This document shows positions 17,873 through 27,578 of a DNA stretch of 42,172 bases, piece after piece. A program made the position numbers and the translations under genes. This DNA is from an uncultured Chlorobiaceae bacterium (GTDB lineage Bacteria > Bacteroidota > Chlorobiia > Chlorobiales > Chlorobiaceae). The DNA lies in NCBI GenBank assembly GCA_903994365.1, contig CAJEXL010000015.1:1-42172 (forward strand), given 5' to 3'. The notes beneath the pieces were generated by a model. It searched no databases. It worked only from the letters and a program-made list of their open reading frames with translations, and was not told the DNA's origin. The first letter of the stretch is position 1; every line of letters starts with the position of its first letter.

Positions 17873-19384
17873 ATGAAAATAATTGTATCAAAAAGTGATT
17901 TTCAGAATCTTGGTACCGATCTTCTGGTATTGCCGTTACGTAGTGTTGAGTTAAAAAATGAGGGCGAAAAGGTGCTGTCGGCTTTTGGAATTGATGGAGA
18001 AGTTCTGAGCGATTTCAAGGCTGAGGCTGGCGAGGCTGTTGTGTTATATGGTGGAAGCCGTGACTTTTCTGCCTCAAGAGTTGTTTTGCTTGGTACAGGA
18101 GAGGGGAAGAAACTTGAGGATTGGCGCAAGGCCGCCGTTGCTCTTGGATCGAAAGCTGTCGAATTGAAGAGTGAAAAGGTGGCTGTTGACTGTTCTGGCG
18201 TAGAGGCGCTTGCTTCTGCCATGGGTCAAAGTGTTGCAACACTTGCAGCAACACTCGTAGAGGGCTGTTATTTTGGTTCCTACCGATTTGATCGCCTGAA
18301 AAGTGACAAGCTCGACAAAAAGAGTCAGGCCGGGAAGTCGAAGAAGATTGCTGAGCTTATTTTGGTTGTTCCTTCAGAGGTGATTGTGGAGGCTGAAAAA
18401 GGCGCGGCGGATGGAAAGGTTGTTGGCTCATGTAAAAAAATGGCAAGAGATCTGGTCAATCTTCCTGGGAATTATCTGAATGCTGATGATATTGCAAAAG
18501 CAGCGGAGGAGTCGGGGAAAAAATATGGGTATGATGTAAAGGTCTTCCATAAAAAGGAGATAGAGTCTCTTGGGATGGGTGGGCTACTTGCGGTCAACAA
18601 GGGTAGCGATCATCCGCCAACCTTCACGGTGCTTGAATACAAGCCCAAAGGGAAAAGCAAGTCGGTTGTTGCGCTTGTTGGAAAAGGGGTTACCTTCGAT
18701 TCCGGTGGCATCTCTATCAAGCCTTCTGAAAATATGGGGGAGATGAAGTCTGATATGTCGGGTGCGGCCAGTGTTTTGGGGGCAGTGGAGGCTGCTGCCC
18801 GTCTCAAGCTTCCCCTGCATGTTATCGGGTTGATTCCGGCCACAGACAATATGCCGAGCGGAACGGCTCAGCAGCCCGGAGATGTTATTACTACCTACTC
18901 AGGAATAACTGTTGAGGTTGGTAATACTGATGCGGAAGGCCGGTTGATTCTGGCTGATGCTCTCACTTATGGTAAAGAAAAGTATCAGCCAGATGTGATT
19001 GTTGATGTGGCGACGCTGACGGGAGCTTGTATTGTTGCACTTGGTTATTCAGTCGCTGGTCTTTTCAGTAATAATGATACTCTCGCCGATGAAATTTTTC
19101 AGGCTGGAGAGCAGTCAGGAGAGAAGGTATGGCGGATGCCGCTTTGGGATCTTTATGATGAGCAGATAAAGTCTGATATCGCTGATGTCAGTAACACAGG
19201 AGGCCGTGGTGCCGGATCGGTAACCGCTGCAAAATTCCTTGAGAAGTTCATCGACGGTCATACCAGATGGGCGCATATTGATATTGCGGGCCCCTCATTT
19301 ACACCCAAAGGTGGTGGAAAGGTGAATGGCGGGACAGGTTTTGGAGTTGGCCTGCTTGTTGAGTTGCTGAAAAAATGGTCATGA
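17873..19384 (+). CDS. pepA: Leucyl aminopeptidase (M17 family)
   Basis: The 503-residue enzyme is a cytosol aminopeptidase that removes N-terminal residues. Its C-terminal catalytic domain shows [17 protein letters not shown] (with the catalytic Lys and a metal Asp), [10 protein letters not shown], and the family signature [14 protein letters not shown], which brings further Zn/Mn ligands. The N-terminal macro-like domain (1-170) is less conserved. Length is normal. Several PepA proteins also bind DNA, but nothing here tells whether this one does. It is in line with nrnA upstream and a lipase-like gene 40 bases downstream. Confidence 0.96.
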   Translation: MKIIVSKSDFQNLGTDLLVLPLRSVELKNEGEKVLSAFGIDGEVLSDFKAEAGEAVVLYGGSRDFSASRVVLLGTGEGKKLEDWRKAAVALGSKAVELKSEKVAVDCSGVEALASAMGQSVATLAATLVEGCYFGSYRFDRLKSDKLDKKSQAGKSKKIAELILVVPSEVIVEAEKGAADGKVVGSCKKMARDLVNLPGNYLNADDIAKAAEESGKKYGYDVKVFHKKEIESLGMGGLLAVNKGSDHPPTFTVLEYKPKGKSKSVVALVGKGVTFDSGGISIKPSENMGEMKSDMSGAASVLGAVEAAARLKLPLHVIGLIPATDNMPSGTAQQPGDVITTYSGITVEVGNTDAEGRLILADALTYGKEKYQPDVIVDVATLTGACIVALGYSVAGLFSNNDTLADEIFQAGEQSGEKVWRMPLWDLYDEQIKSDIADVSNTGGRGAGSVTAAKFLEKFIDGHTRWAHIDIAGPSFTPKGGGKVNGGTGFGVGLLVELLKKWS

Positions 19385-19424
19385 TACCACAGGTTTTTCA
19401 ACAGGAGATTGTTATCGCACCATC

Positions 19425-20129
19425 ATGATTGAGGTTTCAAAGAATCCTGTAGTGATTATTCCTGGAGTTTTTTTCTGGGACAGCCTGTATGATTCCATGA
19501 AAAATGCTCTTGGTGAGTATATTCAACAAGAAAGAGTTACAATAGCACCAGTCTCCCTTATTGACTGGATTGGGTTTCCTCCATCACTGGAGAGATCCAC
19601 AAATCGGGTGATGAAAATAGTTGATCGTACAGTCAGGGAGATGGTGCATAAATTTCCGGATGAACCTGTAACGCTTGTGGCACATAGCGGGGGGGGGACG
19701 GTGGCAATGATCTATCTGCTTGAACAACCATTTCAGGGAGATGTCTACCATCCCGGAGGGCGTGTGGGTAAACTGATCACTCTCGGAACGCCCTTTCATT
19801 CTCGTGAGTATTATGCACGGATAAAGAGAGATTTTATCTTTACCCATCTTCGTCCGGAATTTTTTGATCGTTATCATGTTGTTTCTGTCGTCAGCGATAA
19901 GTATTATGGCAATCTTCAAGGGGGTTTTGTAGAAAAAGCCTGTTTCAAGTTTTATGAAGGCGTTCTTGATGATGGCAATGTTGCCGGTGACGGTATTGTT
20001 CCGGCGAAAAGCTGTTTTCTTGATGGCGCTGAAAATGTTACGATTTCAGATGCAGAACATCTTCCAACACCGCTTACCCGATGGTATGGCACAAAAGAGG
20101 GGGTTGAACAATGGATTCAATGGCTTTAA
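19425..20129 (+). CDS. Alpha/beta hydrolase, lipase/esterase-like
   Basis: The 234-residue protein has the nucleophile elbow of alpha/beta hydrolases, VAHSGGG, with Ser88. A plausible triad is completed by Asp189 (VAGDGIVP) and His212 (DAEHLPTPL). The N-terminal [10 protein letters not shown] gives the strand and oxyanion loop seen in triacylglycerol lipases and PGAP1-like hydrolases. There is no signal peptide, so it should act in the cytoplasm. The coding end overlaps the next gene by 19 bases. The substrate is unknown; a membrane lipid or glycolipid acyl ester is possible. Confidence 0.8.
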   Translation: MIEVSKNPVVIIPGVFFWDSLYDSMKNALGEYIQQERVTIAPVSLIDWIGFPPSLERSTNRVMKIVDRTVREMVHKFPDEPVTLVAHSGGGTVAMIYLLEQPFQGDVYHPGGRVGKLITLGTPFHSREYYARIKRDFIFTHLRPEFFDRYHVVSVVSDKYYGNLQGGFVEKACFKFYEGVLDDGNVAGDGIVPAKSCFLDGAENVTISDAEHLPTPLTRWYGTKEGVEQWIQWL

Positions 20130-20959
20130 GGGATAGCCGATTCAGGTTTGCCGGAGTTGTTTTTGTTGCTGTCCTGCTGCTCCTCTCTTCATGTACTTCC
20201 GAGAGGCAAAAGCTTGATCCGCAGCAACAGCATATTGAATCAATGATGGCGATTCTTGCTCAGGTGCAGAAGAATCTTGGCCGTATTCAACAAAAAGAGG
20301 CGGTTGTTGAACGTCTCTCTTCCGGAATTGAGGGAAAGGACAGCCAGAATGTGGAAAAGATTGGCAAGGATATTGCCGAGAGTATTCGCTTTATTGACTC
20401 TACTTTAGTTGCGAGCAAAACTCTTGTCCGCAAGCTTGAGGAGGAGAACAGAGCCTCATCTTATCGTGTCGAATCTCTTGACCGGCTCGTATCAGAACTA
20501 CAGCTTGCAATCAATACCAAAGATGGCGAAGTCAATGCCCTGAAGGGTAATGTCCAGAAACTGAACAAGCAACTCTCTTCGCTCTTGGCCACTGTGGATG
20601 TTCTTGATGAATACATTCAGGATCAGGAGGTACAGCTTTATACGGCTTACTACATTTCCGGTTCCTTCAGTGAACTGGTTTCAAAAGGTATCCTTCTTCC
20701 TGTAAATCCTCTTGAAAAACTCTTTGGCAGTGAGTATCGTCTTGCTTCTGATTTTAACGTCAAGCTTTTTAAAAAGGTTGATATGATGGAGACGAGAGAT
20801 CTCTTTTTTGACAGGCCGATCAAAAGTCTCAAAATTGTAACACCACATACCGCTGGCTCTTACGAACTTGTTGGTGGCAAAACTTCATCACTGCTTCTTA
20901 TCCGTGATGAAAAATCGTTCTGGCAGAAATCTCGCTGTCTGGTGATAGTTACTGAATAG
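20111..20959 (+). CDS. Lipoprotein with coiled-coil region
   Basis: The 282-residue protein has a signal peptide ([14 protein letters not shown]) ending in a lipobox, so Cys28 would be lipidated and the protein fixed to a membrane, probably the outer one. Residues about 35-160 form a long coiled coil ([30 protein letters not shown]). The C-terminal 100 residues ([21 protein letters not shown]) look folded; I do not recognise the domain with certainty. Start may be 20111 or 20120. Overlap with the hydrolase gene implies coupling, and ugd follows 14 bases on. Confidence 0.82.
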   Translation: MDSMALRDSRFRFAGVVFVAVLLLLSSCTSERQKLDPQQQHIESMMAILAQVQKNLGRIQQKEAVVERLSSGIEGKDSQNVEKIGKDIAESIRFIDSTLVASKTLVRKLEEENRASSYRVESLDRLVSELQLAINTKDGEVNALKGNVQKLNKQLSSLLATVDVLDEYIQDQEVQLYTAYYISGSFSELVSKGILLPVNPLEKLFGSEYRLASDFNVKLFKKVDMMETRDLFFDRPIKSLKIVTPHTAGSYELVGGKTSSLLLIRDEKSFWQKSRCLVIVTE

Positions 20960-20973
20960 AAATAACTGTAAAC

Positions 20974-22311
20974 ATGAAGATAACCATATTTGGATCAGGG
21001 TATGTAGGGCTTGTTACTGGCGCATGCTTTGCTGAGGTTGGTAATGATGTGCTTTGCGTTGATATCGATCAGCAGAAGATTGATAATCTCAAAGAGGGCA
21101 GAATTCCTATTCATGAACCTGGTCTTGAGGAGATTGTTCTTGATAACTATCGAGCAGGCAGGCTGAATTTTACTACAGATATTCGTCAAGGAGTTGAGTT
21201 TGGACTTTACCAGATGATTGCGGTTGGCACTCCTCCGGATGAAGATGGTTCTGCAGATTTACGCCATGTCCTCAGTGTTGCAGAAAGCATTGGGAGGTAC
21301 ATGCAGGAGTACCGGATCGTTATTAACAAGTCAACAGTTCCTGTAGGTACGGCTGATTTGGTAAGAGAAAAAATAGCATCTCTCCTCTCTGAGAGGAATG
21401 TTTCTGTTGATTTTGATGTTGTCTCGAACCCTGAGTTTCTCAAGGAGGGCGATGCTGTCAATGACTTTATGAAACCTGAACGGATCATTGTTGGTGTCGA
21501 TGATCCTCGCACCAAAGAGTTGTTGCGTTTTCTTTATTCCCCCTTCAATCGTAGTCATGAGCGGTTTATTGCCATGGATATTCGTTCGGCTGAGCTGACA
21601 AAGTACGCGGCGAACGCCATGCTTGCCACAAAAATAAGCTTTATGAACGAGATTGCCAATATCGCTGAACGGGTAGGGGCAGATGTTGAGGCCGTGAGAA
21701 AGGGAATCGGCTCTGATTCGAGGATTGGATTTTCGTTCATTTACCCTGGTGTTGGTTATGGTGGCTCCTGTTTTCCAAAAGATGTTCAGGCACTTGAAAG
21801 AACCGCACACAAGCATGGCTACCATTCAAGAATTCTGCAGGCTGTCGAGGCGGTGAATCACGACCAGAAAAGCTCTATGGTTAAAAAGATAAAAGGCCAT
21901 TTCAGTGAAAATATTGAGGGGAAGGTGTTTGCTTTATGGGGGCTTGCTTTTAAACCTAATACCGATGACATGCGGGAAGCTCCAAGTCGCAGAGTGATTG
22001 AGGAGCTACTGAGGGAGGGTGCAAGGGTGAGAGTCTATGATCCAGTAGCCATGGATGAGGCTCGAAGAATTTACGGTGAATGTGATGAAATTGTTTTTGC
22101 ATCAAGTCCAGAGGATGCTGTGAGTGGTTCCAATGCTCTTGTTGTTCTGACTGAATGGCTTGTTTTTCGTAGTCCGGACTTCGATATGATCAAAAAAGAG
22201 CTGAGCCATCCGGTTGTTTTTGATGGTCGGAATATCTATAGTCCTGAATTTATGGAAAAATCAGGGTTTACCTACTACTCAATAGGCCGTCGCTCCAGGG
22301 GAGCGCTCTAA
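20974..22311 (+). CDS. ugd: UDP-glucose 6-dehydrogenase
   Basis: The 445-residue enzyme oxidises UDP-glucose to UDP-glucuronate with two NAD+. The N-terminal Rossmann motif is [20 protein letters not shown]. The catalytic cysteine is in [11 protein letters not shown], and the central dimer helix and C-terminal UDP-binding domain ([17 protein letters not shown]) are intact. UDP-glucuronate feeds capsule, LPS or xylose-type sugars. The epimerase remnant at 2140-2487 would have used this product. It ends one base before the convergent thiD stop. It may be co-transcribed with the lipoprotein gene. Confidence 0.96.
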   Translation: MKITIFGSGYVGLVTGACFAEVGNDVLCVDIDQQKIDNLKEGRIPIHEPGLEEIVLDNYRAGRLNFTTDIRQGVEFGLYQMIAVGTPPDEDGSADLRHVLSVAESIGRYMQEYRIVINKSTVPVGTADLVREKIASLLSERNVSVDFDVVSNPEFLKEGDAVNDFMKPERIIVGVDDPRTKELLRFLYSPFNRSHERFIAMDIRSAELTKYAANAMLATKISFMNEIANIAERVGADVEAVRKGIGSDSRIGFSFIYPGVGYGGSCFPKDVQALERTAHKHGYHSRILQAVEAVNHDQKSSMVKKIKGHFSENIEGKVFALWGLAFKPNTDDMREAPSRRVIEELLREGARVRVYDPVAMDEARRIYGECDEIVFASSPEDAVSGSNALVVLTEWLVFRSPDFDMIKKELSHPVVFDGRNIYSPEFMEKSGFTYYSIGRRSRGAL

Positions 22312-22312
22312 C

Positions 22313-23125
22313 TTATCTCCAGAGCCTGTAACAATGATGGAGAGGGCCATTGCCGTTTCCAAGTCGGTAGTCCCTTCCAGCCAGAAGTGCCTCGTCGAGA
22401 AATTTTTTGGCTTTTTTAACCGCACTCTCTATTTTTTCCCCTCTTGCCATGTATGCGGCTATTGCTGATGAGAGGGTACATCCTGTGCCGTGGGTATTGC
22501 TGGTCATGATTTTTATGGAGCTGAACCAGTGATAACGATTATTATGCAGCAGGCAGTCCCGGCACTCGTTTTCTTCACTGTGTCCACCCTTCACGAGTAC
22601 TGCATTAGCTCCGATTTCGAGTAGTTTCAGTGCACACTCTTCAATAGCCTCTGGTGTTTCAGGAGGATGTTTTGCGCCTGTTAGTAAGGCGGCTTCCGGC
22701 AGATTTGGGGTAATCAGTGATGCAAGCGGGAAGAGATCGCTCTTCAGAAGTTCCATTGCCTCAAGAGGAAGAAGCATTGTGCCGCTTGAAGAGCTGAGAA
22801 TGGTATCGAGGATAATGGGTGGATCTCCTTTCAGCCCACTCAGCAAAGCTGCAACAGCTTTAATGATAGCTGCGTTTCCAAGCATTCCGATTTTAACAGC
22901 GTCTATTGCTATATCAGAAGTAATAGCCTTAAACTGCTCTGTGACGCATGTTACTGAAAGAGGGTAGACCACCCTGATCCCAAGGGTATTCTGGGCTGTC
23001 AGGGCTGTTATAACCGATAATCCGTAACACCCCAAGGCTGAATAAGTTTTGATATCTGCCTGTATTCCTGCTCCACCAGAGCCGTCGGAGCCAGCGATAG
23101 TGAGAACTGTTGTATATTTGTTCAC
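22313..23125 (-). CDS. thiD: Hydroxymethylpyrimidine/phosphomethylpyrimidine kinase
   Basis: The 270-residue ribokinase-fold enzyme phosphorylates HMP and HMP-P to HMP-PP for thiamin. The N-terminal signature IAGSDGSGGAGIQADIKT and the C-terminal DTHGTGCTLSSAIAA-type anion hole (SNTHGTGCTLSSAIA) are clear. The start is a GTG at 23125 that overlaps the thiE stop as GTGA. It is third in the operon and convergent with ugd. Confidence 0.95.
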   Translation of the reverse strand: MNKYTTVLTIAGSDGSGGAGIQADIKTYSALGCYGLSVITALTAQNTLGIRVVYPLSVTCVTEQFKAITSDIAIDAVKIGMLGNAAIIKAVAALLSGLKGDPPIILDTILSSSSGTMLLPLEAMELLKSDLFPLASLITPNLPEAALLTGAKHPPETPEAIEECALKLLEIGANAVLVKGGHSEENECRDCLLHNNRYHWFSSIKIMTSNTHGTGCTLSSAIAAYMARGEKIESAVKKAKKFLDEALLAGRDYRLGNGNGPLHHCYRLWR

Positions 23126-23745
23126 AGTTTTTTACTGTTTATCGCGCAAACAAGGTTGAGTGTGGCGGAAGAGGGCTTATCCGTCTGGCTGACCGCTGCA
23201 ATTACAGCAACCCCGGAGGCTCCGCTGGAGATAATCAATGCCGCGTTTTTCTGGTTTATTCCACCAATTGCTACGATTGGCAAGGAGATAAGGGCGGCTA
23301 CCTTCTGCAGAGTTTCTATACCAAGTGGCGGGTTATTTTTCTCTTTTGAAGAGGTCGGATAGATATGGCCAAATCCGATATAGTCAGCTCCATCCTCTTC
23401 AGCCTGAATAGCCTCCTCTATTGAGGATGTTGATACCCCTATAATACAATTATTACCCATTATTTTTCGAGCTATGGCCGCAGGCATATCCTGTTGGCCA
23501 AGATGTACTCCGTCAGCATCGCTTGCCAGTGCAATGTCAACCCGGTCATTGATGATGCAGAGTGCCTGGTATTGCTGGCACATTTTACGGATTGCAACAG
23601 CCCATGAGAAAAGCTGGCTTCCAGAAGCGCTTTTATGCCTGAGCTGAATCATGGCAGCACCACCTTTAAGCGCCTCTTCTGCCAGTGAAACAGGGCAGAT
23701 CGCCTCATCTGTTATGACACAGAGAAAGGGGGAAAAGGGAATCAT
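23122..23745 (-). CDS. thiE: Thiamine-phosphate synthase
   Basis: The 207-residue TIM barrel joins HMP-PP with the thiazole phosphate. Family positions are visible: MIQLRHK, INDRVDIALASDADGVHLGQQD, GVSTSS, GADYIGFGHIYPTSSK and VAIGGIN. These include the pyrophosphate-binding Arg/Lys and Mg-binding Asp residues. Its ATG overlaps the upstream paralogue stop (ATGA), and its own stop overlaps thiD. Of the two ThiE-type proteins here, this one keeps more of the synthase motifs, notably HLGQ-D. Confidence 0.92.
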   Translation of the reverse strand: MIPFSPFLCVITDEAICPVSLAEEALKGGAAMIQLRHKSASGSQLFSWAVAIRKMCQQYQALCIINDRVDIALASDADGVHLGQQDMPAAIARKIMGNNCIIGVSTSSIEEAIQAEEDGADYIGFGHIYPTSSKEKNNPPLGIETLQKVAALISLPIVAIGGINQKNAALIISSGASGVAVIAAVSQTDKPSSATLNLVCAINSKKL

Positions 23746-24392
23746 GGAGAGACAATCTGGTGAAAGTATTCGAGGGTGTCGACAAATCGCTCAAAATCCT
23801 GAAAAATCGAAAGAGCGGCTATGCCATAAGCGCCTTCTGCCATGCAGTGAGATGCGTTTTCTGGAGTTATACCTCCAAGCGCAAAGACGGGAAGAGAGGT
23901 TGTTCTGCATATCTCTCCAAGTTTTTCAAGACCCTGAGGTGCTCCGTATTTGCGTTTTGACGGTGTTTCAAAAACAGGGCTAAAAAGAATGTAATTGGCT
24001 CCTGATTTTTCAGCCATAAGAAGTGATTCCGGGGAGTGTACGCTACACCCAAATCTTAATTTCGGAGCAAAAGGGCGAAGTTTGTCGGGCGCGCAGGCGC
24101 TTTCTGGCAGATGAACTCCGTCAAGAGCGGCAGCGAGGGCGATGTCGACTCGTTCATTGATAAAGAGGAGTGAGCCTTCCGGCAGATCAAACTCCCGAAC
24201 TTTCATCGCCAGCATTAAAAGCTGGCGTGTATTGAGTTGCTTCTCCCGAATCTGTATGATACAGTTGAGTGAGCGGGGGAGGAGATTGAGCTGCATGTGG
24301 ACTCTTGTGCCGTTATGAGCCGGATTTTCCTCTCCACTGCTGATCAAATAGATTCGCGGAAGGGGTGGTACATGTGGTATTCTCTGTTCCAT
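23742..24392 (-). CDS. Second ThiE/TenI-family protein
   Basis: The 216-residue protein (from the ATG at 24392; an upstream GTG at 24419 would add nine residues) is a ThiE/TenI TIM barrel. It has IQIREKQL, INERVDIALAAALDGVHLPES, GCSVHS, GANYILFSPVFETPSK and FALGGITPENA. The HLPES variant in place of HLGQ-D is common in TenI-type proteins, which can be thiazole tautomerases. It may thus supply the thiazole for the ThiE next to it, or be a second synthase. It is first in the thi operon. I saw no TPP riboswitch in the 126 bases before it. Confidence 0.82.
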   Translation of the reverse strand: MEQRIPHVPPLPRIYLISSGEENPAHNGTRVHMQLNLLPRSLNCIIQIREKQLNTRQLLMLAMKVREFDLPEGSLLFINERVDIALAAALDGVHLPESACAPDKLRPFAPKLRFGCSVHSPESLLMAEKSGANYILFSPVFETPSKRKYGAPQGLEKLGEICRTTSLPVFALGGITPENASHCMAEGAYGIAALSIFQDFERFVDTLEYFHQIVSP

Positions 24393-24518
24393 TATGATCA
24401 AAATGCTTTGATTTCTCACTGACTATAAATAATTTTAACCGCAAACGCAACAATCAGGTGGTTTCGGGCCATATTTTTCTGTAGTAACTTCGCTTTTTTA
24501 ACCTTTTCAAACCATTTT

Positions 24519-24998
24519 ATGAGCATTATCGAAGAAAGAATTATCAAGGAAGGGTTCATCCTTCCACAGTTACCCACCGTGGCTGGTCTTTATTCTCCCG
24601 CGATTCGAACAGGCAACCTCGTCTTTACCTCCGGTCAACTCCCTCTTCAGGATGGAAAATTGATAGAGCCAGGAGGACGAGGCAAGGTCAATGATGGTAA
24701 CATTGAAGATGCCATCTGTGCATCAAGGATTGCCCTGCTCAATGGGCTTGCCGCTATTAAATCGCTGACAGGAGCACTTTCGAGTATTGAACAAATTGTC
24801 AAGCTCACCGTTTATGTCGCGAGTGATCATCTCTTTTCGAGTCAGCATATCGTTGCCAATGGTGCATCTTCATTACTACATAAACTCTTTAAAGATAACG
24901 GGTTTCATGCGAGAAGTGCAGTTGGTGTAGCATGGTTACCTCTCAATTCGAGTCTTGAAATTGAACTGATTGTTCAATGTAAACTCACTACTCTATAA
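24519..24998 (+). CDS. RidA-family (YjgF/YER057c) protein
   Basis: The 159-residue protein matches the longer RidA-like clade (YjgH/TdcF-like). Conserved pieces are [28 protein letters not shown] and [22 protein letters not shown], with the arginine that binds the carboxylate of enamine/imine substrates in active RidA. The family hydrolyses reactive imines or has related roles. It stands alone and divergent from the thi operon. After its stop comes a long A+T-rich stretch. Confidence 0.9.
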   Translation: MSIIEERIIKEGFILPQLPTVAGLYSPAIRTGNLVFTSGQLPLQDGKLIEPGGRGKVNDGNIEDAICASRIALLNGLAAIKSLTGALSSIEQIVKLTVYVASDHLFSSQHIVANGASSLLHKLFKDNGFHARSAVGVAWLPLNSSLEIELIVQCKLTTL

Positions 24999-25076
24999 TT
25001 GTTTATAGAAGATATAAAAAAGTAGTCTTCTATTATAGTCCCATCTTTTCACTCTATATATTATTATTTGTTTTCT

Positions 25077-25139
25077 GCTAAAACCAAACATAATACTGCC
25101 ATGAAATTTTATGTATAGCAGCAATATGTCTGGTTTAGC
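25077..25139. repeat. Imperfect 19-base inverted repeat after ridA-like gene
   Basis: The arm at 25081-25099 (AAACCAAACATAATACTGC) pairs with 25118-25136 (GCAGCAATATGTCTGGTTT) at 16 of 19 positions. Outside the arms GCTA and AGC can extend the stem past one bulge. The loop is itself partly self-complementary. A short T-run (TTTTTATT) follows on the plus strand, so it may act as a terminator for the ridA-like gene, 80 bases upstream, or be a small-element remnant or RNA gene. Confidence 0.55.
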
Positions 25140-25166
25140 TTTTTATTAACAAATACTCAGCAATAA

Positions 25167-25182
25167 TATTATAGTTATAATA
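25167..25182. repeat. Perfect 7-base inverted repeat in A+T-rich region
   Basis: TATTATA and TATAATA flank two bases. In A+T-only sequence such a repeat may arise by chance, so I give it little weight alone. Confidence 0.3.
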
Positions 25183-25266
25183 AGGCATCAAATAATAAAA
25201 TAATAAGAGTGACAACTATTTTCAATAACTGAAATAAAATTATTTTTACTTGTTTAAATAAACTTT

Positions 25267-25293
25267 AATAAAAATAACATAACTATTTTTATT
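25267..25293. repeat. Perfect 10-base inverted repeat in A+T-rich region
   Basis: AATAAAAATA at 25267-25276 pairs with TATTTTTATT at 25284-25293 across seven bases. It could form a weak hairpin. Function unknown. Confidence 0.4.
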
Positions 25294-25877
25294 GAAAGAA
25301 CTTATAACGTTTTACCTCGATTAAATATTACTGTATTGTTCTGTCTGTAATCAATAGTTTTGCTTAGGAAATATTTTAATTTTAATCTTAGATTAAATCA
25401 AGTACATGCGTTTACTAACAATTTTGACTTTAATTTTAGAATCGCTCATAACAAAATCTATTACTTTATTTAATACCAGTTTTAATTTTGAATATAACTC
25501 TGTAACCTGAAAGTTAAATGCGTTTAAATTTTATTAAAAAACTCTACATATAGAAAATAGGAATCATGATGAATTCGTTTTTCAGGATAAAGGAATTCGT
25601 TTTTTGAGCTGTACAATAAGTTACTATCAGTGGGTTAATACTCAATTTAATAATCTATTATCAATCAAAGTCTATTCATATATCATATTATCTATGACGT
25701 TATTTTGTTTTATTACTCAATACCTTGGCGAGTTTATTAAGGTTTTTATCAATACTCGGGAAAGGGTTGGTTTGTTGTAAGTGGAATGTTTTTTGTGATT
25801 TTGATCAGCGATAGGTAAACTGTCATTCTGCCTCCTGATCAATTGTGCATTAATCACTGGAAACTAATCCACACGCC

Positions 25878-27530
25878 ATGTCCCGAATACTGACCATAGT
25901 CATGATGCTTGTTGTGCTTGTATTCGGTTTTTTTCTTGGGGCCAGGGTCAATGTGGGGAGGGATGGCACTCCTGATGATCAGAAAAAAATCATTGAAGCA
26001 TACGGCTTGATGAAGGAGCTTTATGTGGATGAGGTTGACGGCGACAGTCTTCTGGGCGCAGGTATTCAGGGTATGGCAGAGTACCTTGATCCTCATACGG
26101 TTTATCTTGAGCCTGAAAAGGTGTCATACTCTCAGGCGGAGTTTGATGGTAACTTTGATGGCATAGGAGTCGAGTTCGATGTTGTCAACGATACACTTCT
26201 GGTAGTCACCCCCCTTTCTGGAGGACCGAGCGCAGCAGCAGGAATTTCTTCCGGCGACCGTATCATTGCCATTGATTCTGTCCCTGCGGTCGGGATTACC
26301 CGGCAGGAGGTGCTCAGAAAGCTGAGGGGAAAATTGGGGACGAAGGTACGGTTGAACGTTTTCAGGCCTCTCAGTGGCAAGCTTATTGATTTTGAGGTAA
26401 CAAGAGGGAAGATATCGACATCAAGTATTGATGCCGCCTTTATGCTTGACAATCGGTCAGGTTATATTCGATTGAGCCGTTTTATTGCGACGACTGCTGA
26501 TGAATTTCGGCGCGCACTCGCTCTTCTGAAAAAACAGGGTATGGTTCGGCTTGTTATTGATCTGCGGGGAAACCCGGGAGGCTTTCTTGAGCAGGCTGTT
26601 GGGGTCGCCGACGAGTTTTTGACTCAGGGACAGTTGATCGTTTATACCAAAAGCCGTAGGGGGGGAGGAGAGGATGAGCGTTATGTTGCAAAATCCGGAG
26701 ATGGTTATGAGAGAGGAGAGGTTGTTGTTCTTGTCGATAAAGGCAGCGCATCTGCCTCTGAAATTCTTGCAGGAGCATTGCAGGACAATAAGAGGGCGAT
26801 TGTTGTGGGAGAACTCTCTTTTGGTAAAGGGCTTGTACAACGTCAGCTTCAGTTTGCTGATGGCTCAGCAATCCGTCTTACAGTTTCTCGTTACTATACC
26901 CCCTCAGGCAGGCAGATCCAGAGGGTCTATCGAAAAGGTATCGCTGGCCGTGAGCACTATTACAAAGAGGCTCTGACAAATATTCAGCCGCAGAGGCTCT
27001 TCTCCAATCCTGATAGTTTTTTGTATCTGAAAAACCGTGATATCTCTGTTTATAGGACCTCTTCTCTACCTCTGCTTCTCAGCTCCATTAAAGGCAAAGA
27101 ACAGGGAAATGTAAACCTTGCTGCATTGAAAGATGCGGGCGGAATTATTCCTGATTTCTGGGTGACGGGAGAGAGGTACTCCTCCTTTTATCAGGAGTTG
27201 CTTCAGTCAGGTATTATAGGCGATCTGGCGCGGGAGCTTCTTGATAACCCGAAGAGCATGGTTCAGGGTTATCGAGGCTCTCTGGAGCGGTTTATTGATG
27301 GTTATTCTGAAGAGACGGGCATTGAGGATCTCATCATAAAAAACTGCAAGGCAAAGAAAATTGCCTTTAATCGGGATGGTTTTAATCGGGAGAGAAAATA
27401 TATTGCATACGCTGTAAAATCAAAGCTTGCTCATCAACTTTTTGGCTCGGAAGGAGAGATCATGTTTACGGCAAAGAGCACCGACCCAGTTGTAAGAATT
27501 GCAACGATGGTTCCGGCTGGTCGACCTTGA
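25878..27530 (+). CDS. ctpA: Carboxy-terminal processing protease (S41)
   Basis: The 550-residue serine protease is anchored or exported by an N-terminal hydrophobic segment (residues 4-21) and would act in the periplasm. A PDZ domain (about 90-175, GIGVEFDVVNDTLLVV and GISSGDRIIAID) precedes the S41 catalytic domain. The Ser-Lys dyad is Ser292 in KGSASASEI and Lys317 in FGKGLVQ, 25 residues apart as in plant D1 processing protease. The region after residue 350 is a C-terminal extension typical of bacterial CtpA. It trims the C-termini of envelope proteins. Two START-domain genes follow closely in the same direction. Confidence 0.95.
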   Translation: MSRILTIVMMLVVLVFGFFLGARVNVGRDGTPDDQKKIIEAYGLMKELYVDEVDGDSLLGAGIQGMAEYLDPHTVYLEPEKVSYSQAEFDGNFDGIGVEFDVVNDTLLVVTPLSGGPSAAAGISSGDRIIAIDSVPAVGITRQEVLRKLRGKLGTKVRLNVFRPLSGKLIDFEVTRGKISTSSIDAAFMLDNRSGYIRLSRFIATTADEFRRALALLKKQGMVRLVIDLRGNPGGFLEQAVGVADEFLTQGQLIVYTKSRRGGGEDERYVAKSGDGYERGEVVVLVDKGSASASEILAGALQDNKRAIVVGELSFGKGLVQRQLQFADGSAIRLTVSRYYTPSGRQIQRVYRKGIAGREHYYKEALTNIQPQRLFSNPDSFLYLKNRDISVYRTSSLPLLLSSIKGKEQGNVNLAALKDAGGIIPDFWVTGERYSSFYQELLQSGIIGDLARELLDNPKSMVQGYRGSLERFIDGYSEETGIEDLIIKNCKAKKIAFNRDGFNRERKYIAYAVKSKLAHQLFGSEGEIMFTAKSTDPVVRIATMVPAGRP

Positions 27531-27578
27531 TGGCTTTTGTCATTACTTATTTCTATTAACTCTTTAAATGTTTCTCTC

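Larger units (their letters stand above)
24999..25877. other. Long A+T-rich intergenic region without genes
   Basis: About 880 bases hold no credible open frame on either strand. Composition is visibly much richer in A and T than the flanking genes up to about 25740. Within it are at least three inverted repeats, repeated TTTTAATTTT-like words (about 25374, 25430, 25479), and a direct repeat GAATTCGTTTTT at 25571 and 25593. I saw no tRNA, no DnaA-box cluster and no transposase trace. It must hold the ctpA promoter, which I could not place. Confidence 0.7.

Noticed and set aside
24393..24518. TPP riboswitch before the thi operon
   Set aside because: I looked on the minus strand for the CUGAGA and ACCUGA-type conserved words and found neither.
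25571..25604. GAATTCGTTTTT direct repeat as possible CRISPR-like or attachment site
   Set aside because: Only two short copies 22 bases apart, no further units, and no integrase or cas gene nearby.
24999..25877. Chromosomal origin in the A+T-rich gap
   Set aside because: I saw no cluster of TTATCCACA-like DnaA boxes and no dnaA, dnaN or parA neighbours.
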